Source: Acidobacteriota bacterium (GTDB lineage Bacteria; Acidobacteriota; Holophagae; Acanthopleuribacterales; Acanthopleuribacteraceae). From it: a DNA stretch of 34,358 nt. Each line of letters starts with the position of its first letter. The stretch's first letter is position 1. A program made the translations under genes and the position numbers. Of this stretch, positions 23,029 to 32,159 are shown piece after piece. The notes beneath the pieces were generated by a model, which was not told the origin of the DNA, did not search any database, and was given only the letters and a program-made list of their open reading frames with translations. The DNA is taken from assembly GCA_020439745.1 (NCBI GenBank), contig JAGQSC010000055.1, positions 1-34,358 of the forward strand, written 5' to 3'.

Positions 23029-25803
23029 TTGCGAGCATTAATAGGGCTAGTTGGAATCATCGGCTGCATTTATAGCGGGGCAACCACGTTTTATGTGTCC
23101 AGCACGGATGGCAGCGATATGAATGACGGATTGACGCCCGCCACACCCTTCGCGACGATCGCTCACGTCAACACGCTCATGCTCATGCCCGGCGATGAGG
23201 TTCTTTTCAAGTGTGGCGACACCTGGCGGGGTCAAATGCTGGAGATCACACGATCGGGGTCCTCGGGCATGCCCATCCGTTTCGGTTCCTATCCCACTTC
23301 AGACTGCAGTGATAAGCCCAGCATCTCTGGTGCCTTCCCGGTCACGGGATGGAGCCCGATCGGTGGCCAGGTCTATGTGGCGGACCTGGATCTGGGTGCC
23401 AACGCAGGGTTGTTCCCGTTGGGTATGAACCAACTGTTCCGAGCAGGCGTCCGATTGGCGCCCGGGCGCTGGCCCAATGCCGATGAAGGCGACGGTGGAT
23501 ACAGCATCATTGAGAGCCAACCGGCATCTAACCGTATTCAGGACAACCAACTTCCGGCCACCAACTGGAACGGCGCATTGGTGCATATCAAGGGCATGCG
23601 TTGGTACATCATCAACCGATTCGTGACATCCACCTCAGGCACCACGCTGGTACTCAATGCCGATAATGGTTGTTGGGCCAACGACTGCACGGATTGGGGC
23701 TATTTTCTGAATAATCATCCGGCCACGCTCGACCGCGATGGCGAGTGGTACTTCGATGCGGCGACGAATCAAGTGCATCTGTATGCGGACGCACCTCCAG
23801 CAGACATGGAAGCGTCAGCGGTTATGGCAAACAACGATGATTTTCGCGGCGGTATCGTGCTTGGTCGGCATCTGCAAGAGCACATTTCCTATGTGATCGT
23901 TGAGAACTTTGAAGTGTCACGATGGGACATGAATGGCATCACCACGCCTACGAACCTGCAGAGCAGTGACAATTTCAATGTCACCATTCAGAACAACTGG
24001 GTTCACGATGTGGACGCCATCGGCATCAACATGCAGACTTGGGTGTGGCAGGCAGCCGTGGGTCCAAACGGTTGGCGGGGTGGCCACAACTTGCTGGTGC
24101 AAAACAACCTGGTTGAGCGGGCGAACCACATCGGCTTGAATAGCTACGCTTATGATTCTGATTTTATCGGCAATACACTTCAAGATATTGGTCTCATAAT
24201 CCTAGCCGGACTCACAGGTATCGGTTGCGGCGATACAAGTTTCGGCGGTTTTTGTACCGAATACGGGGACGGTCTACGCGTGAAAATAGACCAACCTGAC
24301 TATTCGGGGTTTGGTAACTTGATCTCCTGCAATCGTCTGGAACGGATCGGCCATAACGGGATGGATATTTTCGGGTCCGACAATGAACTCAGTCGAAACC
24401 TCATTTACGAGTCCTGCACCAGCAAAGGCGATTGCGGAGCAGTTCGCACCTTTGGGTCGGGAAGTCTGGCGACGTCACCTGTACACGATATCTTGTTGTC
24501 GGAAAACATCATCGTGGATGTCATAGGCAACACCGATGGCAACGCGCCGTTTTTCAAACCGCTTTTTGGAATAGGGCTCTACATCGACCAGTTCTCAGCT
24601 AATGTGACGGCCTCGGGCAATACCATTTCAGGTGCCACGATTGATGGCATTCTGTACCAGAATTCCTCGGGCACGGTTACCGACAACGTGTTGTTCAATA
24701 ACAATGCAGGCACCATGTTCCGCGGACAGATTGGCTTGTACGGATCACCTACCAGGGCATCACTCAGCGGGAACGTGATGGTGGCTCAGCAACCCATCGC
24801 CCGCACCCTCATTGCAGACGGTCTTGTGAATCTGACCGCTTCGAACATGAACTACTTCTTCAATGGGTATGAAGACGCCAACATTGTCGTAGGCAGTGCC
24901 CGTACCTTGGCTCAATGGCAATCGTTCAGTGGGCTGGATGGTCTGTCGGTCGCGAATTGGTATAGCTTGATGCTTCCAGACCCACCCTTGGCCGAGCTAT
25001 TCGTCAACGACACAAAGGACCCCTTAATGGTCAATCTGGGCGGATCGATTTACCTGGACCTGGATCAAAACGCGGTAACGGGTAGCTTTGTCATCCCGCC
25101 CTATAGGTCTCGCGTGTTGGTGCCCCAATTCGTGTGCAATCCCACGGCCACCGTAACGGGAGATGCCACAATATGCTCGGGCGGAAGTGCAACGATTTCG
25201 GTGGCTTTAACCGGAACAGGTCCTTGGGACCTGGTGTGGTCCGATGGCTTCATGCAAATGGGGGTGGGATCTAGTCCGACCATGAGAGTGGTGAATCCGA
25301 TGTCGACAACTACCTATAGTGTGGATCAGATAGACGATAGTCTTTGTACGGGTGTCAGTTCTGGCGCTGCTACGGTGATTGTAGGTGACATGCAACCGCT
25401 GTGGATCGATCCGCCGGCTGCGGCACAAGGTCTTTTCCCGCTCCAATTCACGGCCCGTATTCCCTGTGTGGGCCCCACCTATGGGTGGGAGTGGTTTCAA
25501 AATGGCCTTTCCCAGGTTGTGGATGTGAACCCGTTCACGTTGGCCTCCGTTTTGACGGCACCGGCAACCATCTCGGTGGCGGTGGATCAGGGCGGTCCGC
25601 CATTGACCGCCTCTGCTCTTGTACTGGTGGCCCAACACTTTGCTACCAATGGTGACCTGAATGGAGACGGCTGCAACACGCTTGAAGATCTTTGGCTTCT
25701 GGCCAATGATTGGCGTGAGCCGTCTACAACGGACCCCAATAATGACGGTATCGTGGACGTTCGTGACTTCCTATTCCTCAATACCAACGGTCCATGCCCC
25801 TAG
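23029..25803 (+). CDS. Exported right-handed beta-helix protein with dockerin-like C-terminus
   Basis: 924 residues. The start is TTG at 23029, chosen for the signal peptide (MRALIGLVGIIGCIYSG) and a purine-rich AGGGCGGGG site. The mature chain begins TTFYVSSTDGSDMNDG..TPFATI, the classic opening of parallel beta-helix proteins that act on polysaccharides. Helix coils rich in N, G, D (NNWVHDVDAIGINM, NNLVERANHIGLNSY, SGNTISGATIDGI) occupy about 280-620. An Ig/PKD-like domain follows (about 703-790). The tail has two calcium loops, D876-N878-D880 and D902-N904-D906-D910, arranged as a dockerin type I (DLNGDGCNTLEDLWLLANDW). A polysaccharide lyase or epimerase role is plausible but no catalytic set can be assigned. 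Confidence 0.85.
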   Translation: MRALIGLVGIIGCIYSGATTFYVSSTDGSDMNDGLTPATPFATIAHVNTLMLMPGDEVLFKCGDTWRGQMLEITRSGSSGMPIRFGSYPTSDCSDKPSISGAFPVTGWSPIGGQVYVADLDLGANAGLFPLGMNQLFRAGVRLAPGRWPNADEGDGGYSIIESQPASNRIQDNQLPATNWNGALVHIKGMRWYIINRFVTSTSGTTLVLNADNGCWANDCTDWGYFLNNHPATLDRDGEWYFDAATNQVHLYADAPPADMEASAVMANNDDFRGGIVLGRHLQEHISYVIVENFEVSRWDMNGITTPTNLQSSDNFNVTIQNNWVHDVDAIGINMQTWVWQAAVGPNGWRGGHNLLVQNNLVERANHIGLNSYAYDSDFIGNTLQDIGLIILAGLTGIGCGDTSFGGFCTEYGDGLRVKIDQPDYSGFGNLISCNRLERIGHNGMDIFGSDNELSRNLIYESCTSKGDCGAVRTFGSGSLATSPVHDILLSENIIVDVIGNTDGNAPFFKPLFGIGLYIDQFSANVTASGNTISGATIDGILYQNSSGTVTDNVLFNNNAGTMFRGQIGLYGSPTRASLSGNVMVAQQPIARTLIADGLVNLTASNMNYFFNGYEDANIVVGSARTLAQWQSFSGLDGLSVANWYSLMLPDPPLAELFVNDTKDPLMVNLGGSIYLDLDQNAVTGSFVIPPYRSRVLVPQFVCNPTATVTGDATICSGGSATISVALTGTGPWDLVWSDGFMQMGVGSSPTMRVVNPMSTTTYSVDQIDDSLCTGVSSGAATVIVGDMQPLWIDPPAAAQGLFPLQFTARIPCVGPTYGWEWFQNGLSQVVDVNPFTLASVLTAPATISVAVDQGGPPLTASALVLVAQHFATNGDLNGDGCNTLEDLWLLANDWREPSTTDPNNDGIVDVRDFLFLNTNGPCP

Positions 25804-25851
25804 TTGGGTCAAAGGTGTCCTCAATTCCGATAGCCAGCTACATTTTACGCA

Positions 25852-28800
25852 TTATTTCAACGGGGTAAGAAGTGCACCTCTTTCCGAGTTGTTGGTTGGG
25901 TAGATGGTACGCCTACGCACCATAAGACTTTCGGGATATTCCGCAGAAACGATTGCAACAAACCAGGGTGCCATCGACATGTTGAACCAATCACTAAGCG
26001 TCGATGTGGCGGAACCTGATTCTATGTACAGTTGTTCACTGTGGGTGCTTAATCCAGATGGATCATAAAGAACGATATGGACCATTTGAGCGACATTCGA
26101 TATGAACTCCAAATGATGCTCGCATTCCAAGGCGTTTTCAATGGGGGCGGAAATCCAGTGTTGTGACCATTCACATGGAAGATTGTAGCTTTCTGTTGAT
26201 TCTGGACCGTGATCAAGACGTCTCATGGTGATGGGTAGGTCTGCTAACCACTGATTCGCAGTATTGGCCTCAGAGCGGATTATCTCCGTATTTGCTAGCA
26301 AGGTTTCACCAGGGTTGAGCCAGAAGACTTCGCCTAATCTAGTTAAGGATTCGCTCCGCCCTGTTCGCGTCACCTGAGTTTGAGGTTGAACCATGGTCCA
26401 TTCTGTGAGAGTGTCGCGTGCTGGGAAATCCAAGAATCTTGAAGCGCTTGGTAGGGGGCTTGCGCTGGACCAAAGGCGTGTTTTCGGATTCTCGTTTCCA
26501 TGCAGGACATAAATCCAAATCGGCTGGTCGCTTTCCCAATGCAGTCGTGAAATTGAATCCTCGATGGTTGGGTCCATGATTTGATTCAAAAGGATCACTT
26601 TGTTGTGTCCGCCTACCACAGCTAGCTGGGATGAATCCACGGGGTTGGCCTTCAAATCGAAGAGCACAAAGTCGATGGTGGTTAATTGACTTTGTGGGTT
26701 GACGATCATAAGCCCATTCCAGTAATTGGATTGGGTCCATACAGGTATATCGCCCGTAATTCCTGGCTGATTATTCAATGGGACATCGCAAGCAATTCCG
26801 GAAGCTTTGATTCCAAACGACTGTTGAACTATCAGACGCTCAGGACATCTTAGTTCGATCCATGCGGGTGTGCTTTCCTCGGGTGTCGTCCGTGTGTTCA
26901 TCCACGATCCAATGCCTTCAAGCTGAAGTGTCTCTTCTTTAAGGATGACGCCATTCAGATCGCGTACGACCGCTAATACATCGACAGGAACATCATGGGG
27001 ATTCGCGATGCGATAAGACGTCCACCAACCTGGCGATCTGGGCATGTGGGGAATTGCATACCGATTCTGTTCTATAGTTGTGGGTTCGGGAACCGGCTTT
27101 GGGGGATTGGTCCAAAGGACTAAGTTGTAGGGTCCTGGGCCGGGTTTCTCTAGGCTTATCTCTGTGCAATGGGACCTGTTCTCCTCGTCTTCTTCATGCG
27201 GACCAACCGCAAATTGGTCCTCTAGATAATCTCGGGTGCCACCGCCCCGCCAGGAGACGAGAATCTCATTCTCGGTCTGTCGCGCATGGAGGTGTTGCGG
27301 TGGTTCCGTCGGATCGGAACGCAGACAGGTCCCATCTATGGGTGGATATAGAAACGTTTGGACTAGAATCTCTTCATATGCGCGGCCCAAATAGGTATAA
27401 AACCAATCTCTTTGATCCAGCACTCTTTGGACGGATACGCATGATTCGATGGGATTGTTGGTAACGGTCAGGTATTGGAGATCTGGAAGTTTTGAAACAT
27501 CAGGTACCATTGCCAACGAATTGGCGTCTAAGTAAAGGTATTTTAGGTTCATCCAGTCGAGATTGGGTAATGAGGTCAGGTTATTTCTATCGAGAGAAAG
27601 ATCAGTCAGCTTGTTGAGGTGATTGATTGGTGGGAGGTGAGTAATACGGTTGTCTTGCGCTTTGAGTTGACTTAGGTTGGGTAGCTCGGAGATCTCGCTT
27701 AACCTTTGTAATTGGTTGTCTGAGACGTCCAAGAAACTCAGTTCTGCAAGATGGACGATAGGGGGAAGTTGGATCAGTTGGTTGTTCCTGATTTCCAATC
27801 GTATGAGTTGGGATGGAAGTTCGAGGGATGCACTGCCGAGCTGGTTTTGATTAAGAATGAGAGTTTTCAAAGTGGACGGGAGGTTTGTCAATCGCTTGAG
27901 TTGGTTACGTGATAAGTCGAGCGACCCTAAAGGGACATCGTCGAATTCAGCTTCTTCAAGGATGCTGTCCGTAATGGTCACATCACCCAGATGAGGAAAT
28001 CTCCCACGCGTTTTGAAAACACGTAGCTGCGTGTCCTTCAAAGCCACAAACACGAGATTCCCCAGTACTCCGACCTGATCCAAAGATTGTAGGGGCGTGT
28101 AGCGAACCTGAAGTCGTTCAAGCGAGTTAGGCAAGCTTGGTAAGCTGTTGAAGGCACATTGAGAGATAATGATCTCTTTGATTGGGGGCAATTCGTCAAA
28201 AATCCAGCGATCCATCTCGCCTATCACAAGAAGGTTGAGTCGTCTCGGCATGATAAACGACTGCCACTCTAAGGCGCGTATGGTTAAAGAATCCAGTTCA
28301 ACATCCGAAAGGTCAAGCGAAGCGGGCGCTACATTTTCGATCCACATTGAAAGGCGCGACGTGCGAGGAAGATCGGGCCATGATTCAAGTCGCGTGCTTA
28401 GGAATGAAAGAAAACGAAGGTTGTTCAATCGATTGAGATCTGGCACGTTCACTGGACCCTCCAAACCAATCGATAGATCTATCAAGTTTTCGCAGTGCGT
28501 GATTCCCGTTAGGTCGCGAATGTCGCCATGTTGACGCGTCCGTAGGCTGATCCTTTTCACGTTGAGTGCTTCTTCGTAATCTATTTCACCGTCTTTGTTG
28601 ATGTCTACGAGTTTGACCAAATAGGCTTTGAAGCGCGGATCAGGTATGTAGATGGGCTCTGCTTGACGCTTAGGCGCACGCATTGGAAGTTTATTGATCG
28701 CGCTAAATAATTCGCCTAGTGGGGTAGGGATTGGCTGTGCTGCAGACTGGATCAGGTCCCCATGATCATTTCCCGACGGCATTTGGTTGAACCATACGAC

Positions 28801-29976
28801 TTCGTCATAGTTCAGGGAGGACAATGTCGCTCTGAGTTGACGAAGATCAGATTGAGACCATGGTGGCCCGGTGGAATCTGAATCTTGTGGATAAAAGCCG
28901 AGCTCTTTGATAATTTTGGGCTTTATCGCACCTATTGATGGGGCAATCGTTGCCATTGCATGATCGAGATTCTTTGTAGCGATCTCTATCCGCGTGACAT
29001 CAATAGGACTGCGTGGCACGTAAAAATTGATCCCTGCTCCTTGAACTCGACCTAGTTTTGGGACCTCGCTTAGTTGAGAGGCAAGTTCAGATACCCAATC
29101 TATGAAATCAGGATTGCTGCCGTTGAAAGTAGAAAGGAGTATTCCGCCCGGTCCTTCAAGTTCCACTAATGCATCATTGAATCTACGAAGTGCCCGCCCA
29201 TAGCTATCCGGTGAGACCCTCAGGAAACTGTCAGGTTCATTGCCCAGCACCCAATGAGCGATGATGTTATGGTCTTCACGTTCTCCTGCGGTTATGAGAG
29301 ATGATAGAAACTGTTTGAATTGACCCACTAGGAACTGGGTTAGGGGCGAATCTTGATTGCCAGCGCCCAAGTCGTTCGCGAGTTTGAACCGCGGGTGTTG
29401 GTAAATATCAGTGCCCGTTGTTTGACTGGTTTCACCGGGCCAAGAAGCTGGCCTGTCAGAGACCGATGGACCAATAACCAAAGGGATTAAGACTGGAACC
29501 TGCAATCGTTGCAACAGATGGATGGCATCGGGATGCGCATGACTTCGATAGAGCGTTATCACAGACCCGGCCCGATGAAAGCTCGATTCCGATCTCTTAA
29601 TCAAAGTCGAAGGCGTTGTTGCTTTAACCGCTACAAATTCGCCGCCAATTTCTAGCCAGTCGCCCACCTTTAGGTCTGTATCCAAAGAGACAGACAATTC
29701 TGAATCACCGGGACTCATGCTTTCAAGCAGCGTACCCCTTGTTGATTTCATTTCCCACGCCACACCTCCCAGCACGAGCAAGGTGGGATTGAAGTCTTCA
29801 ATGTGAGCGAGCAGTCCGTTAAGATCCTTATTCCACCATTGGACGGGCGTTTTGCCTTGATCGATCAGCCATTGGTCATATTGCCAAGCTAATTGACGAG
29901 GAAACGCCGCATGCGTGTGAAGCCCATAATTCAGCGATTGTTGCCCTACGCAGAAACACATGATGAATGCAAACAC
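25852..29976 (-). CDS. Giant exported protein: glycosidase-like barrel, EF-hand, leucine-rich repeats and beta-rich repeats
   Basis: 1374 residues. The start is GTG at 29976, with GGAGGTG six bases upstream and a short hydrophobic leader (MFAFIMCFCVG). Residues about 17-425 resemble a clan-A glycoside hydrolase barrel: WVLGNEPD gives putative acid/base E247, and IIKELGFY gives putative nucleophile E358. An insert at about 88-145 looks like a small beta domain. Residues 457-470 (VDINKDGEIDYEEA) form a calcium loop. About 485-850 are irregular leucine-rich repeats with LPxxLxxLxLxxNxL pattern. The C-terminal third carries three beta-rich modules (about 984-1060, 1078-1162, 1272-1360) shared with the YHYH protein. 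Its A+T content seems higher than its neighbours by eye. The beta-helix gene converges on it with a 48-bp gap and no visible terminator. Confidence 0.85.
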   Translation of the reverse strand: MFAFIMCFCVGQQSLNYGLHTHAAFPRQLAWQYDQWLIDQGKTPVQWWNKDLNGLLAHIEDFNPTLLVLGGVAWEMKSTRGTLLESMSPGDSELSVSLDTDLKVGDWLEIGGEFVAVKATTPSTLIKRSESSFHRAGSVITLYRSHAHPDAIHLLQRLQVPVLIPLVIGPSVSDRPASWPGETSQTTGTDIYQHPRFKLANDLGAGNQDSPLTQFLVGQFKQFLSSLITAGEREDHNIIAHWVLGNEPDSFLRVSPDSYGRALRRFNDALVELEGPGGILLSTFNGSNPDFIDWVSELASQLSEVPKLGRVQGAGINFYVPRSPIDVTRIEIATKNLDHAMATIAPSIGAIKPKIIKELGFYPQDSDSTGPPWSQSDLRQLRATLSSLNYDEVVWFNQMPSGNDHGDLIQSAAQPIPTPLGELFSAINKLPMRAPKRQAEPIYIPDPRFKAYLVKLVDINKDGEIDYEEALNVKRISLRTRQHGDIRDLTGITHCENLIDLSIGLEGPVNVPDLNRLNNLRFLSFLSTRLESWPDLPRTSRLSMWIENVAPASLDLSDVELDSLTIRALEWQSFIMPRRLNLLVIGEMDRWIFDELPPIKEIIISQCAFNSLPSLPNSLERLQVRYTPLQSLDQVGVLGNLVFVALKDTQLRVFKTRGRFPHLGDVTITDSILEEAEFDDVPLGSLDLSRNQLKRLTNLPSTLKTLILNQNQLGSASLELPSQLIRLEIRNNQLIQLPPIVHLAELSFLDVSDNQLQRLSEISELPNLSQLKAQDNRITHLPPINHLNKLTDLSLDRNNLTSLPNLDWMNLKYLYLDANSLAMVPDVSKLPDLQYLTVTNNPIESCVSVQRVLDQRDWFYTYLGRAYEEILVQTFLYPPIDGTCLRSDPTEPPQHLHARQTENEILVSWRGGGTRDYLEDQFAVGPHEEDEENRSHCTEISLEKPGPGPYNLVLWTNPPKPVPEPTTIEQNRYAIPHMPRSPGWWTSYRIANPHDVPVDVLAVVRDLNGVILKEETLQLEGIGSWMNTRTTPEESTPAWIELRCPERLIVQQSFGIKASGIACDVPLNNQPGITGDIPVWTQSNYWNGLMIVNPQSQLTTIDFVLFDLKANPVDSSQLAVVGGHNKVILLNQIMDPTIEDSISRLHWESDQPIWIYVLHGNENPKTRLWSSASPLPSASRFLDFPARDTLTEWTMVQPQTQVTRTGRSESLTRLGEVFWLNPGETLLANTEIIRSEANTANQWLADLPITMRRLDHGPESTESYNLPCEWSQHWISAPIENALECEHHLEFISNVAQMVHIVLYDPSGLSTHSEQLYIESGSATSTLSDWFNMSMAPWFVAIVSAEYPESLMVRRRTIYPTNNSERGALLTPLK

Positions 29977-30128
29977 CGTTCACCTCCGATTGAAGAATTG
30001 AAGGATGAAGGGGCAATATGCCTGCCAGGTTTGGGCGAACTCAGTACGTGAAAGATAGCTCCCATGCAGATTCGGATGTTCCCGATCTACTGACGATCAA
30101 ACGCGAACTTGGTTTATGGACACCGCTC

Positions 30129-32150
30129 TCAGTTTTGGATATTCGTGATGGTCAGTGTTTCGCCCTGCCAGAGGAAACACACGGAGCCAAGGGCCAGGAT
30201 TTCACGCAGCTCGGGGTATTTGGCCAGCAGTTCGAAATAGGCTTTGCTGGCGAACGTGATGGACTTTGCCCGTTGAGGATCTGCACCCGACTCCTGCCAG
30301 AGCGGACCTTGACGGGTGAACATCTTGCCGCCGATCCATTTGATTTCGCCCATGGGCTCCGGTTCCATGGAATAGCTGGAATCGGTAATGCTGGCCATTT
30401 CTTCGCTGGCCATCACACTGGCTTCGCCACTCTTTTGCGAAAGATTTCTAAACCTGTCTTCGGACTGATGTCGGATTGTTGGGGCAGAGGCCACGGGCAT
30501 GTCGTCTTCCAAAACCAGAAAACTGGTGTAAGGCGTGATGATGCCCCAGGTTTTGGCCAGACGCTTCACCTCGTCAATGAGTTCCCCTTGCTCGCCGTTC
30601 AGCCTGATTTGGTCCAGCAAGAACCCAACCCGGCGTTGCGCCCAAATTTTTGGGATATGGATGGATTGGACGCCACGGTCGGGTAGCACAATCTGAATGC
30701 GTTGCTTCACCTTTTTGCCTTCCACCATGCCTTCAAGGGTCAAGGCGGCTTTGCCTGTGCCCTGGTATCGGGCGAGCACTTGTAAATCTTGTCCATGAAA
30801 TAGATCGGGCAGGCGCTCTGGTGTGGTTTCCATCAGGCGCATTCCGGATGCGTTGATCTGGAGCTGGGTCATGACGGGTGCCTGGATTTTTGCGAAAAGC
30901 GCCGAAACCTTTACTTCCAGATCTTCTTCAGGTCGAACGTACGTGCGACTGCCGTGCTCGCTCATGCGGTCCAGTAGATGGGTATTCACATCAAAGCCCA
31001 CGCCTACCGAAAAGACACGTCGCTGGTCACTGGCCACCAGTGCGGTCAATTTGGATTCGTCTTGATTGCCGATGGTCGGTTTACCGTCGGTGATGAATAG
31101 GATCATTTGTACGCGGTCATTGGCCGGGCTCAAGGACTGGGTCGATTCCAAAGCCGCCTGAATATTGGTGCCACCCAAGGCTTGAAACTGATCGACAAAA
31201 GTGACTGCGTTCTTGAGGTTGGTTGGTTCAGCAGGCATCCAGTCTGACCCAAGAGGTTCCGATTCGGTGGAGAAGCGGACCACTTGGAAGCGGTCTTGAG
31301 GCTTCAACGCGCCCAGGCAGAATCGCAGGGCTGCTTGGGCCTGTTCCAGCTTGGCGCCTAACATACTGCCCGAGGTGTCGACCACAAAGGCAATGTCTTT
31401 GGGATGCGTTCGCTCTGTGGTTTTCAAGGTGGGTGGCACAATGCGCAACATCACCCAGCCTTCTCGGCCATCTACAGTGTGGAACTGAGCGCCCAATCCG
31501 GTTTGCGTGTCTTTGGGCGTGAAGACGAGTTCGACATCGCCACTCCATGTGGTTGCGTCAAAGGTCATGCCAGCGGGTGTGTCCTGCTGGTTGAGTTTGT
31601 GAGTGCCACTGCCGAGCCAACCCGACTCGGTAGTGCCGTGCAGCTTGAATTGATTGGGTTGCGCGTTCAGAGGAAGGCGGTAGGTGTACAACCCGTTGTC
31701 TTGATCGATGAGCTGTTGCAGTTGAATGGTGAGCACGCGTTCGGAGTGGGGTTCGATGGGGAAAATACGCGCTTGGATCATCTGATTCCCTGCATATGAA
31801 ACCAGAGCGGGATCCTTGGTGCGACGAACGATTTCCTCGTAAATGTCGCGCGCCTTGTTCGCATCCAGCAGTTCGGCTGGTGTGGCGACGCCGTTGATGT
31901 CCAGGGTCACCCGCGACACGGTGGATGCGGATGGAATGGGACACAGGAACGTGCCTTCCAAGCGCGAACCGTTGGGATTGTAGAAGTGGAGGGTGAGCAG
32001 CGTTTCGGCGGTGTGCTGATCCATTTGAACGTTCACATCCAGTGCCGACAGGACCATGGGCTGCAATTGGGGCATGCGGGGGATGGGGTCGATAATGATG
32101 TGCTGGGCAAACAGCGAGAGGGGAAACAGGATGCTGAACAGGGATCGCAT
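30129..32150 (-). CDS. Exported VIT and VWA domain protein
   Basis: 673 residues with signal peptide MRSLFSILFPLSLFA. A VIT domain (about 25-155, with FYNPNGSRLEGTFLCPIP and ANKARDIYEEIVRRTKDPAL) is followed by a VWA domain (about 250-420). Its metal site is complete: DTSGSM at 258-263, a downstream GGTN threonine, and FITDGKP. This pairing is that of inter-alpha-trypsin-inhibitor heavy chains and bacterial relatives, which bind proteins through a divalent metal. The C-terminal 200 residues include an AKTWGIITPYTSFLVLE segment typical of the family. No sorting signal or membrane anchor is present. The Shine-Dalgarno AAGGAG overlaps the TAA stop of the upstream VWA gene, so the two form a tight operon. 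Confidence 0.93.
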   Translation of the reverse strand: MRSLFSILFPLSLFAQHIIIDPIPRMPQLQPMVLSALDVNVQMDQHTAETLLTLHFYNPNGSRLEGTFLCPIPSASTVSRVTLDINGVATPAELLDANKARDIYEEIVRRTKDPALVSYAGNQMIQARIFPIEPHSERVLTIQLQQLIDQDNGLYTYRLPLNAQPNQFKLHGTTESGWLGSGTHKLNQQDTPAGMTFDATTWSGDVELVFTPKDTQTGLGAQFHTVDGREGWVMLRIVPPTLKTTERTHPKDIAFVVDTSGSMLGAKLEQAQAALRFCLGALKPQDRFQVVRFSTESEPLGSDWMPAEPTNLKNAVTFVDQFQALGGTNIQAALESTQSLSPANDRVQMILFITDGKPTIGNQDESKLTALVASDQRRVFSVGVGFDVNTHLLDRMSEHGSRTYVRPEEDLEVKVSALFAKIQAPVMTQLQINASGMRLMETTPERLPDLFHGQDLQVLARYQGTGKAALTLEGMVEGKKVKQRIQIVLPDRGVQSIHIPKIWAQRRVGFLLDQIRLNGEQGELIDEVKRLAKTWGIITPYTSFLVLEDDMPVASAPTIRHQSEDRFRNLSQKSGEASVMASEEMASITDSSYSMEPEPMGEIKWIGGKMFTRQGPLWQESGADPQRAKSITFASKAYFELLAKYPELREILALGSVCFLWQGETLTITNIQN

Positions 32151-32159
32151 AACGGCTCC

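Noticed and set aside
30018-30686. Plus-strand open frame of 222 codons over the VIT-VWA gene
   Set aside because: It is antisense to a well-supported gene, and its composition mirrors that gene.
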